Source of the DNA: Saprospiraceae bacterium
GTDB lineage: Bacteria > Bacteroidota > Bacteroidia > Chitinophagales > Saprospiraceae
Assembly (NCBI GenBank): GCA_022841345.1
Contig: JALHRR010000001.1
Span: 186,001 to 250,000 of the forward strand
Direction of reading: 5' to 3'
DNA: 64,000 bases
Shown here: positions 7,248 to 14,741 of the stretch, one piece after another
Layout of the letters: the number at the start of each line of letters is the position of its first letter
Numbering within the stretch: the first letter of the stretch is position 1
Notes under the pieces: generated by a model
The model's database searches: none
Told to the model about the DNA's origin: nothing
Seen by the model: the letters and a program-made list of their open reading frames with translations, nothing else
Position numbers and translations under genes: made by a program

Positions 7248-10076
7248 ATGACAAAAAGAATTACCCCAATCCTGATATGCATTGCAATCTTTTTCTATCA
7301 GCTTGTCAATGCTCAGTACACCCACCCTTCTTCCGGTCAACAAAGTACATTTATTGGTGCATGTCCTGTCAATCTGTGCTCAGGCACTTATACAGACAAC
7401 GGTGGGGCGGGTGGAAATTATGCTGCAAACATCAATGGGATAATCAGGACATTTTGTGCCGAAAACCCGGATGAACAATTAAGAATGGTGTTTACAAGTT
7501 TTTCAATGAACGACACCTATTTCCTTTGCTTTGGACCTGGAAGTTGTTGTGATTACCTGCAAATTTTTGACGGACCAACTATTCAGAGTCCTATGATTTA
7601 TAATAACTGCACTTCATCACCGGGTACGGTAACAAGTACCAGTGGTTGTTTAACGTTCAGATTTTACACTGACGGATCTGTGCAACTGGCAGGATGGAGT
7701 GCCCAACTTTCCTGTGTGACGGGACAGGGCGGGCAAGCAAGTGGCACTAATAGTGACTGTATGAACGCTTCTTCATTATTTACTTCAGGTCCGGTTAGCG
7801 ATACCTCCACCGGACCAGGACTGGTATCCGAAGGTTGTGCGGGATGTATGCTTGGTGAACATTACTCATCGTGGTATTCTGTATGCGTATCAACTTCAGG
7901 AACTCTGGCTTTCACAATTGCCCCACTAAACAGTTCTGTAGATTATGATTTTGCGGTTTATGGACCGAATGTTTCTTGCGGAACATTGGGGACACCTCTA
8001 CGATGTTCATGGGCAGCAGCATCCGGAAGCGGAAGTACTGGGTTAGGAAATGGAGCAATAGATAATTCAGAAAATGTAGCAGGTGATCAATGGGTGGCCC
8101 CATTGGATGTAATCGCAGGAGAATCTTATTATATTTTAATCAACCGAATCTTGAATACACCCCCCGGCTTTAATTTCACATTTACAGGTACAGCTGTTAT
8201 TACGGATTGTAATACAGAAGATCAGACTGATCCGGTTTTTGATTGCAACACCCTGACTACTATCAATGTAAATACAGCAATAGATTCCTGTAATGCTATA
8301 GTTAATTTGATTGCTCCTGTCGCTACAGATAATGTGGATGGGACAGTGACTGCTACAGGTGTCCGGTCAGATGCATTGGCCCTCAATGCTCCTTATCCGA
8401 CTGGCACAACAACCATAATCTGGACTTTTCAGGATATGGCTGGCAATTCTATTCAATGCATGCAAGATGTAATGATCACTGATAACATACTTCCTTCCCT
8501 CATGTGCCCGGTCCTTCAGACCTTAGTTCTTGATGAAAATTGCTCCGCAACTTTGCCTGATTACGCAGTCTTAGCTATAAGCGATGACAATTGTGCTGTA
8601 CAAAGTATAACTCAATCCCCGCTTGCAGGTACTACGGTTTCCGCTGCAGGAAATATGAGCATAGTACTTTCTGTGACTGATGTGAACGGTAATACAAGTT
8701 CCTGCACCTTTACAGCAATGAAGGTAGACAATACTGCTCCAACCATCACCTGTCCGATTGCACAAACATTGACTCTTGACCCGGACTGCAACGCCACATT
8801 ATCCGACTATACCGGATTGGCTACAGCTAATGACAATTGCAGTGTACAAGGTATCACTCAATCACCGGTTGCAGGTACTATGGATTCTGGTGCAGGCAAT
8901 ATGACAGTAAACCTGACTGTAACAGATAGTAATGGATTAAGTAATACCTGTCAGTTTACAGTTTCAAAAGTTGACAATACATTTCCGATATTACAATGCT
9001 CAAATCAAAATATTAATTTTAATGGAGAGGATGAATTTGTTTTAAATGCTACTGAACTGGTACAGGCATCAGATAATTGTGATCTACAAAGTGTGGTTTT
9101 AAATCCCACCGTGGTCACCGCAGCTCAGATTGGTCAATCTGTTTTATATACAGCTACAGTCACCGATGAAAACGGAAATAGCTCTACTTGTTCAGGCAAT
9201 ATAAATGTAAATGGACTTCCTCCTGGATGGGCTCAAAATATTAATGGTATCAATTGCGCTGGTGGAAATAGTGCAGCATACAATTCGGGCAATGAAGTTT
9301 GGACGGTCAGCAGCACTAATTGCTACTACAATTCTCCTTTCACTTCAGATGCTATGGCATTTGCACAAAAGACATTGTGTGGTAATGGCAGCATCACGGC
9401 ACAAGTTACTGGCATAATCGGGACTTCCTTAGGCTGGGCTGGCTTAGTGATGCGAGAGAATAATACAGGGGGTTCAAAAAAAGTCCAGCTAATGACAAAC
9501 ACTCAAAGCAATTTCTCCCGTCGCGAAATACGAAGTATCACAAATGCGCAGGCAGTCCCGCAACAATTTCAGGCTTTTGGCAAGTTTTGGTTAAGAATTG
9601 TACGGTCCGGTAACCAGTTTATTGCTTACAACTCCGCAAATGGGATCCAATGGCATCAGGTGTTTGCTGTAAATATAAATATGCAATCATGCATAGAAAT
9701 TGGTTTGGTAGTTACCAATTATACACAAAATAGTACTGTGACAGGTACATTTGAAAATGTTGATATTGTTGGAAGTGGCTTTAGTTTACCACAAATCAAT
9801 AATCAAATTCAGACAATAGAACGCAGCTCTGATTTCACCGTTTCTCCCAATCCCACAGATGGGATACTGCAAATTGGTTTAGATAACTATTCAGGGATGC
9901 AGATTAGTCTGGAACTATATAGTATTCAGGGCCAGTTGCTGAAAACTTATAAAATCGATAAAGCTTCGAATGTGGAGATACTGGATATGAATTCCTATGC
10001 TAACGGCATGTATCTGATCCGGTTAAAATCGCAGGACGTGCAGGATAAAGTCAAAAGAATAATATTGCATAAATAG
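7248..10076 (+). CDS. Secreted CUB/HYR multidomain protein with T9SS sorting signal
   Basis: Large surface or secreted protein of 942 residues. The ATG at 7248 is preferred to an in-frame TTG at 7215 because it starts directly with a signal peptide (basic MTKR, hydrophobic core, cleavage near NAQ). Domains in order: a CUB-like domain (about 39-155, with FSMNDTYFLCFGPGSCCDYL and YLQIFDG); a cysteine-containing beta domain common in secreted Bacteroidota proteins (about 165-323, with SSWYSVCVSTSG and DYDFAVYG); three or four HYR-type immunoglobulin-like repeats (about 325-655, each with DNC and CTF/CQF motifs); a concanavalin-like DUF1349-type domain (about 656-843, WAGLVMREN); and a type A T9SS sorting domain (about 861-942, VSPNPTDG to the end). 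HYR repeats usually mediate adhesion, so a role in attachment or binding is inferred. No catalytic residues are evident. Confidence 0.88.
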   Translation: MTKRITPILICIAIFFYQLVNAQYTHPSSGQQSTFIGACPVNLCSGTYTDNGGAGGNYAANINGIIRTFCAENPDEQLRMVFTSFSMNDTYFLCFGPGSCCDYLQIFDGPTIQSPMIYNNCTSSPGTVTSTSGCLTFRFYTDGSVQLAGWSAQLSCVTGQGGQASGTNSDCMNASSLFTSGPVSDTSTGPGLVSEGCAGCMLGEHYSSWYSVCVSTSGTLAFTIAPLNSSVDYDFAVYGPNVSCGTLGTPLRCSWAAASGSGSTGLGNGAIDNSENVAGDQWVAPLDVIAGESYYILINRILNTPPGFNFTFTGTAVITDCNTEDQTDPVFDCNTLTTINVNTAIDSCNAIVNLIAPVATDNVDGTVTATGVRSDALALNAPYPTGTTTIIWTFQDMAGNSIQCMQDVMITDNILPSLMCPVLQTLVLDENCSATLPDYAVLAISDDNCAVQSITQSPLAGTTVSAAGNMSIVLSVTDVNGNTSSCTFTAMKVDNTAPTITCPIAQTLTLDPDCNATLSDYTGLATANDNCSVQGITQSPVAGTMDSGAGNMTVNLTVTDSNGLSNTCQFTVSKVDNTFPILQCSNQNINFNGEDEFVLNATELVQASDNCDLQSVVLNPTVVTAAQIGQSVLYTATVTDENGNSSTCSGNINVNGLPPGWAQNINGINCAGGNSAAYNSGNEVWTVSSTNCYYNSPFTSDAMAFAQKTLCGNGSITAQVTGIIGTSLGWAGLVMRENNTGGSKKVQLMTNTQSNFSRREIRSITNAQAVPQQFQAFGKFWLRIVRSGNQFIAYNSANGIQWHQVFAVNINMQSCIEIGLVVTNYTQNSTVTGTFENVDIVGSGFSLPQINNQIQTIERSSDFTVSPNPTDGILQIGLDNYSGMQISLELYSIQGQLLKTYKIDKASNVEILDMNSYANGMYLIRLKSQDVQDKVKRIILHK

Positions 10077-10098
10077 AGAACTGTGTCAAAGTAGTATA

Positions 10099-10138
10099 GT
10101 AGAGAGGATGCAATTTGCAGCCCCTCTACAATTTTTTT
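10099..10138. terminator. Bidirectional rho-independent terminator
   Basis: GTAGAGAGG (10099-10107) pairs with CCCCTCTAC (10121-10129) with one mismatch, and an inner TGCA/TGCA pair extends the stem. Seven T residues follow at 10132-10138. It lies between the two convergent T9SS cargo genes and can stop the upstream gene; the opposite direction has a weaker A/T run. Confidence 0.75.
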
Positions 10139-10141
10139 AAA

Positions 10142-11161
10142 TCACCTCTTCATCCACTTAATTGTCTGAGTTCCCTCTGCAGTGGTCACTTGAAAAAAGT
10201 AAATACCTGAGGGAAATGCACTGGTATCGATATTAGCTTTATCATTGACAATGGACTGATGCATGAGTTGACCATTTATATTCCAAATGCTTAGGTCAGC
10301 TGAAATGGATTGTACATGATTATTGAGAAAAGCCTCATTATTTCCCGGATTGGGTACCACTGAATATTCAGTCAGTATTGTATTTAAGTTACTTGTATTG
10401 TTTGGATTCAGGGTGAATTGGTAGAGTGTGCCTTCAGCAGGGATGGCATCTGTAAAATAATCTCCAGTTGGTTCATCGCCATTCTCAAATATAATTACAT
10501 CAGGATTTTCAGGATTTCCTGTTAAGAGAATTACCGCGGTTTCTGAATTTAAATCATCAATTTCCTTAAAATAGACAGCCCCTATAACATACTCGGAATC
10601 TTGAAGTAAATCATGCGCTGCTGGATTATATGTTGAAGGTCCATAATGGTACTGAAATGATCCTGTCTCATGATCAAAAACATATGTAAAATTGAAAAGA
10701 GCATTCGGAGAAATTTCGGATAAATCTGAAAAGTAAAAAGTGAGATTTCTGAACTCCAGATAAGAAACACCATCTTCGAATTTATACCAGATTTCTGTGT
10801 CGAAAGAATCTGTTCCACCACTATACCTATAGTCCATAATAGTAGATTGTGAAGCAAAAAGTACCTCATAAAATTCACTAAAACTTTCTTCAAAACAGTA
10901 GATATTAACAATACCATTGAATGAAATTTCCAAACCCGGGCAAAAAACATTTTGATCAAATTGAAAATAAATAAATTCAGACGGACTGAATGTCATAGAG
11001 TTCTCTTCCCAATCCTCTTCAGTGAAATCCGCGGTAATATTTGTCCCACCCTCTAATGCCATATAAGGCTTAGTCTGAACACTAAACTGATATTGGCTGA
11101 TTTGTGCATTCAGTAAAATAAAAATAAAAATGAAAAGAATGGAAAGTGCATACCTGGTCAT
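10142..11161 (-). CDS. Secreted protein of unknown function with T9SS sorting domain
   Basis: A 339-residue exported protein. The signal peptide is residues 1-20 (MTRYALSILFIFIFILLNAQ). The middle part (about 21-255) is rich in aromatic and acidic residues and in predicted beta strands, with no motif I recognise. The C-terminal 75 residues form a type A T9SS sorting domain (VVPNPGNNEAF, then LSIWNINGQLM, then FPSGIYFFQV and a basic end KWMKR). It should therefore be exported through SprA and anchored or released at the surface. It is convergent with the CUB/HYR protein and shares a terminator with it. Function unknown. Confidence 0.85.
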   Translation of the reverse strand: MTRYALSILFIFIFILLNAQISQYQFSVQTKPYMALEGGTNITADFTEEDWEENSMTFSPSEFIYFQFDQNVFCPGLEISFNGIVNIYCFEESFSEFYEVLFASQSTIMDYRYSGGTDSFDTEIWYKFEDGVSYLEFRNLTFYFSDLSEISPNALFNFTYVFDHETGSFQYHYGPSTYNPAAHDLLQDSEYVIGAVYFKEIDDLNSETAVILLTGNPENPDVIIFENGDEPTGDYFTDAIPAEGTLYQFTLNPNNTSNLNTILTEYSVVPNPGNNEAFLNNHVQSISADLSIWNINGQLMHQSIVNDKANIDTSAFPSGIYFFQVTTAEGTQTIKWMKR

Positions 11162-11260
11162 GTTAAGGATTTTTCATGTGAAGAATATGCAAAAACGAAG
11201 CAGTAGTGAAGGTATGGCATTAAATTTAATTTATAAAAAATATTTAATAAACTATAGGAA

Positions 11261-11297
11261 GCTGATGGTCGATCCCCAAAGCTTTGTGTACGACCCC
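11261..11297 (+). repeat. Divergent REP-like hairpin unit
   Basis: Begins GATGGTCG like the complete units nearby and ends ACGACC, so GGTCG and CGACC can pair. The centre is a different palindrome, CAAAGCTTTG. It lacks the second ATGAATT hairpin and looks like a partial or divergent relative of the units at 11321, 12078 and 12162. Confidence 0.55.
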
Positions 11298-11320
11298 CAG
11301 ACAATATAACAAATCAAAAG

Positions 11321-11380
11321 CCGATGGTCGAAGTCTGTGACTTCGATCCATTACATCATGAATTTGCAATTCATCCACGA
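11321..11380 (+). repeat. REP unit A, two-hairpin, upstream of RAYT
   Basis: 60-bp unit. Hairpin 1: GGTCGAAGTC-TGT-GACTTCGATC (10-bp stem with one G-T wobble). Hairpin 2: ATGAATT-TGC-AATTCAT. It ends in CCACGA 15 bp before the transposase ATG. It shares its whole architecture with the units at 12078-12137 (inverted) and 12162-12221. Confidence 0.8.
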
Positions 11381-11395
11381 ACTCATTATCTTTAA

Positions 11396-12022
11396 ATGAT
11401 AGATTTCAGCAGTCCAAAACCTTCCTCAATTATGCATGGGCACAAAATATTCAACCAAAATTCTGCGCATTTTGTCACTATGACAGTTGTAGGTTGGATA
11501 GATGTTTTTACACGAGATGCCTACAGAAAAATTATCATCGATAGTCTCATTTATTGCCAAAATGAAAAAGGCTTAGTTATAAATGCATATGTTTTAATGA
11601 GTAATCATATTCACATGATATGTTATACTAAAGAGAATTATTCTCTATCAAATGTATTAAGGGATTTCAAAAAATTTACCTCAAAATCTATTATAGACTC
11701 AATTTCAAATAGTGAGCAGGAAAGTAGAAAAGAATGGATGTTACAGATGTTTTCATTCTATGCGAAATACAATAAGAACAACAAGATTTACCAATTCTGG
11801 CAACAGGGCAGTCATCCGGTCGAACTTGCAAGCCCTAAATGGGTTAATCAGAAGCTCGCATATATTCACCTGAATCCTGTCAGGAATAGATTAGTGGAAA
11901 AAGCTGAGGATTATTTATATAGCAGTGCAGGAGCATATTCAGGAAGAGATGGATTTCTTGAAATTGAAAAGATTGAATTGGATAATACGATTGGTTACTT
12001 TGGTGGTCAGCTTGGTGATTGA
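11396..12022 (+). CDS. REP-associated tyrosine transposase (RAYT, Y1_Tnp family)
   Basis: A single-strand-type transposase of the HUH superfamily, 208 residues. The histidine pair of the HUH motif is H71-x-H73 in SNHIHMI, and the catalytic tyrosine is most likely Y156 in LAYIHLNPVRN. The typical FRKFT-like helix appears as FKKFTSK and the QGSHP motif is present. No inverted-repeat ends of an IS200/IS605 element or accessory TnpB are seen; instead the gene is framed by REP units, one upstream and two downstream, which is the normal arrangement for RAYT proteins that mobilise or maintain REP sequences. The ATG at 11396 gives a slightly longer N-terminus than an alternative at 11432. The reading frame is intact, so it may be active. 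Confidence 0.9.
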   Translation: MIDFSSPKPSSIMHGHKIFNQNSAHFVTMTVVGWIDVFTRDAYRKIIIDSLIYCQNEKGLVINAYVLMSNHIHMICYTKENYSLSNVLRDFKKFTSKSIIDSISNSEQESRKEWMLQMFSFYAKYNKNNKIYQFWQQGSHPVELASPKWVNQKLAYIHLNPVRNRLVEKAEDYLYSSAGAYSGRDGFLEIEKIELDNTIGYFGGQLGD

Positions 12023-12077
12023 TGAATTGGAGACAATAAAGATGTTGCTGGCTTTTTTCCTAAAAAGTTATTATGGT

Positions 12078-12137
12078 CGTTAATGAATTGAAAATTCATA
12101 AAATATTGGATCGCAGTTGAAAACTGCGACCATCGGC
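12078..12137 (-). repeat. REP unit B, inverted, downstream of RAYT
   Basis: Reverse-strand copy of the same 60-bp unit. Hairpin 1 on this strand reads GGTCGCAGTT-TTC-AACTGCGATC and hairpin 2 ATGAATT-TTC-AATTCAT. Compared with units A and C, two stem positions differ on both arms so that pairing is kept (GAAGTC/GACTTC becomes GCAGTT/AACTGC). Confidence 0.8.
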
Positions 12138-12161
12138 TAAAGTCGAAATAAATATATAAGT

Positions 12162-12221
12162 ACGATGGTCGAAGTCTCTGACTTCGATCAGATACATCAT
12201 GAATTTGTAATTCATCTACGA
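12162..12221 (+). repeat. REP unit C, downstream of RAYT
   Basis: Direct repeat of unit A with the same stem 1 (GAAGTC-TCT-GACTTC) and stem 2 (ATGAATT-TGT-AATTCAT), ending CTACGA. Together with unit A it frames the transposase in direct orientation, with unit B inverted between. Confidence 0.8.
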
Positions 12222-12281
12222 GGAATTCTGTAAGTAAACCAAGTGCACGGAGTATCCCGTCTTAATCTACTACGCCCCCCC

Positions 12282-14705
12282 CTACGGCTGTGTACTCCTC
12301 TTACTATTTTTCACATGTGTATCCAGCCATTGAGTCATTTCCCAAAGCGTATGCATGATGCTCTGTCTGGCACGGTATCCGTGGCTTTCATGAGGCAACA
12401 TAACCAATCTGGTCGTGGCACCATGACCTTTCAATGCACTGAAAAAACGCTCACTTTGCATCGGGAAGGTTCCGGAATTATTATCTGCTTCTCCGTGAAT
12501 TAGCAGGATGGGAGTTTTGATTTTATCAGCAAAGGAAAAAGGCGACATCTGAGTATATACTTCAGGGGCTTCCCAGTAACTTCTTTGCTCTGACTGAAAT
12601 CCAAATGGCGTCAATGTCCTGTTGTATGCCCCGCTTCTGGCGATTCCTCCGGCAAACAGATTGGTATGTGCCAATAAATTAGCGGTCATGAAGGCACCAT
12701 ATGAATGTCCGCCTACCCCTATTTTATTCCGGTCAGCTACACCCATATTTACCAGAGTATTGATGGCTGCTTCAGCGGATGTACGCAATTGTTCCACAAA
12801 TGTTTCATTGGGCTCTGCATCTCCTTCTCCTACGATTGGCATGCTGAAATCATCAAAAATGGCATATCCCTGAGTCACCCAATAAATAGGTGAGCCCCAA
12901 TTAAGTCTTGTAAATTCATATGGCGAACTAGTCATTTGACTGGCTGCCTCCGCACTTTTGAATTCACGTGGATAAGCCCACATGAATACAGGTAATGGGC
13001 CGTCTTTTTCTTTATTGTATCCGGCTGGCAAATACAACTTGCCTGTCAGTTGAAGTCCGTCAGCTCTTTTATAACTAATGATTTCACTCGTCACCCCTTC
13101 CAGACCTGCATAAGGATTAGGGAATTCAGTTAGTGTCCTAATCTTTTTATCTTTCAGTGTAATACTAAGATAATTGGGAGGCATTGTCTTGGACTCTCTG
13201 CGTATGATCCACTGTTGGGAGGCCAGATCTATTGGAGTTACAGGCATTTCATAATAAGGAGCCTGAGATTGCCACAATCTTTTAGTTTTTGCATTGCTGA
13301 TCTCATACTGATCTATGAATGGCTGATTGCCTTCGGGTGAAGCACCCATTCCGCTCAGATATAATGATTTTTTATTAGCACTCATCGCCAGAACGTTCCA
13401 TCCGTATTGATTAGGCTCAGTCAGAAATGATCCAGGATCACTGTATCTGTCTTCATAGCTTCTGTCAAAAATAACTTTTCCACTTTGTGCAGGAAGCGAT
13501 GGATTCCATATGGTAGTTTTAGTTTTTCTGGTGGCCCACCAGCTTTCCGTGAGTAATGCCATATTATCACTACCCCAGGTAACCCCGCCGTATCTTAGAG
13601 CCGTAGCAGGTCCTTCCAGAACAGTACCGTTTGGTATATTTTGCATAAAAACTTTATCCCTGATGGCTGCTTCTTTGTTGGGATCACCACCATCCTGAGC
13701 TTCTACCCAGTACAACATGGATGGTTTGTCAGCTCTCCAGGAAATACTCCTTTTTCCGGTAACTGTAGCATTGAATCCTTTAGGAATATTTTCTGCCAGT
13801 GGGCTATCATGGATTTTCTGGACCAATTGTCCATTTTTGTCATATACTGTGGTAGTTGCAGGGAATAATGAGTAAGGAACAAGATATGAGAAGGGCTTAT
13901 TAATATTTGTTACGAGAATATAATTGCCATCAGGGGATGGCTGAAAATTACTAATCGCACCTTCTACATTGATAGCTGTTTTTTCGCCTCTTGATACATC
14001 CCATTTCACCATTCGGGAGCTGGTATAGTAGGTGAACATCGCTTCATCTGCCGGATTTTTCAGAAGATCCTGGAATGTTCTTGCAGGGGCAGCTTTTCCG
14101 CTGGATTCCTGGATAACAGGTCCATCGGGAATCTCTTTTGATGAAGGCAGTGCTTCCTTTTTCACATTGACTTCTTTTCCTACGATAGTATTATTGTCCA
14201 GCCAGGAAAAACTTTTACCCATAGCCTGATTAAGATTCGATCCTATTTTTCTGGCCTGATTAGTCGTAAAATCAATAACCCAGAGCTGAACCTCCGTTTC
14301 TTCAGATTGTAAAAAAGCCAGCATGCTTCCTGAGTTGTTGAAACTCATATTGCTCATGCGCAACACAGCAGGCAAACCGTTTATTTTAACTTCTTTAAGA
14401 TCTGACAAATTCATGTAGCTAATTCCTGTAGAATAATTAGCTCTGGAAGGCCCGAAATTTCGGGGATTAATCCGAATACCGGCCAGCCTCAATTCCTCTT
14501 CTGCCAATTCTTCGATAGATGGAAAATCAGATTGCTCTATCAAAAGCATCCTTTTTTTGTCAGGACTGATCATCACTGAAGGGTTTTTTGGACCATCGAT
14601 GAGTGCCACAATTTCTGCAGGTGGAGTCTGATATTTAAGTGAGCTTTGTGCACTCGGCAGAATTAAGCGAAAGCAAACAATCAGCAAACAAATAAGTATT
14701 CGCAT
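12282..14705 (-). CDS. S9 family prolyl-oligopeptidase-type serine peptidase
   Basis: Exported serine peptidase of 807 residues. Residues 1-20 form a signal peptide. A beta-propeller-like region covers about 40-530 and the alpha/beta hydrolase domain follows from about 545. The catalytic triad is visible: serine in GGHSYGAF (about S668), aspartate in GEADNNSG (about D741) and histidine in ESHGY (about H775). The motifs and overall length resemble the S9D group that includes the plant chloroplast glutamyl endopeptidase, so cleavage after glutamate is possible but unproven. It is probably cotranscribed with the DUF5916 protein upstream, since only 36 bp separate them on the same strand. It likely degrades peptides in the periplasm. 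Confidence 0.9.
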   Translation of the reverse strand: MRILICLLIVCFRLILPSAQSSLKYQTPPAEIVALIDGPKNPSVMISPDKKRMLLIEQSDFPSIEELAEEELRLAGIRINPRNFGPSRANYSTGISYMNLSDLKEVKINGLPAVLRMSNMSFNNSGSMLAFLQSEETEVQLWVIDFTTNQARKIGSNLNQAMGKSFSWLDNNTIVGKEVNVKKEALPSSKEIPDGPVIQESSGKAAPARTFQDLLKNPADEAMFTYYTSSRMVKWDVSRGEKTAINVEGAISNFQPSPDGNYILVTNINKPFSYLVPYSLFPATTTVYDKNGQLVQKIHDSPLAENIPKGFNATVTGKRSISWRADKPSMLYWVEAQDGGDPNKEAAIRDKVFMQNIPNGTVLEGPATALRYGGVTWGSDNMALLTESWWATRKTKTTIWNPSLPAQSGKVIFDRSYEDRYSDPGSFLTEPNQYGWNVLAMSANKKSLYLSGMGASPEGNQPFIDQYEISNAKTKRLWQSQAPYYEMPVTPIDLASQQWIIRRESKTMPPNYLSITLKDKKIRTLTEFPNPYAGLEGVTSEIISYKRADGLQLTGKLYLPAGYNKEKDGPLPVFMWAYPREFKSAEAASQMTSSPYEFTRLNWGSPIYWVTQGYAIFDDFSMPIVGEGDAEPNETFVEQLRTSAEAAINTLVNMGVADRNKIGVGGHSYGAFMTANLLAHTNLFAGGIARSGAYNRTLTPFGFQSEQRSYWEAPEVYTQMSPFSFADKIKTPILLIHGEADNNSGTFPMQSERFFSALKGHGATTRLVMLPHESHGYRARQSIMHTLWEMTQWLDTHVKNSKRSTQP

Positions 14706-14741
14706 AAGGCAATTTTAAGAAGGTGAAGTGAAGGTTTCAAA

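Noticed and set aside
12243-12503. 86-codon ORF on the plus strand opposite the S9 peptidase
   Set aside because: Shadow frame of a strongly supported peptidase gene with no independent evidence.
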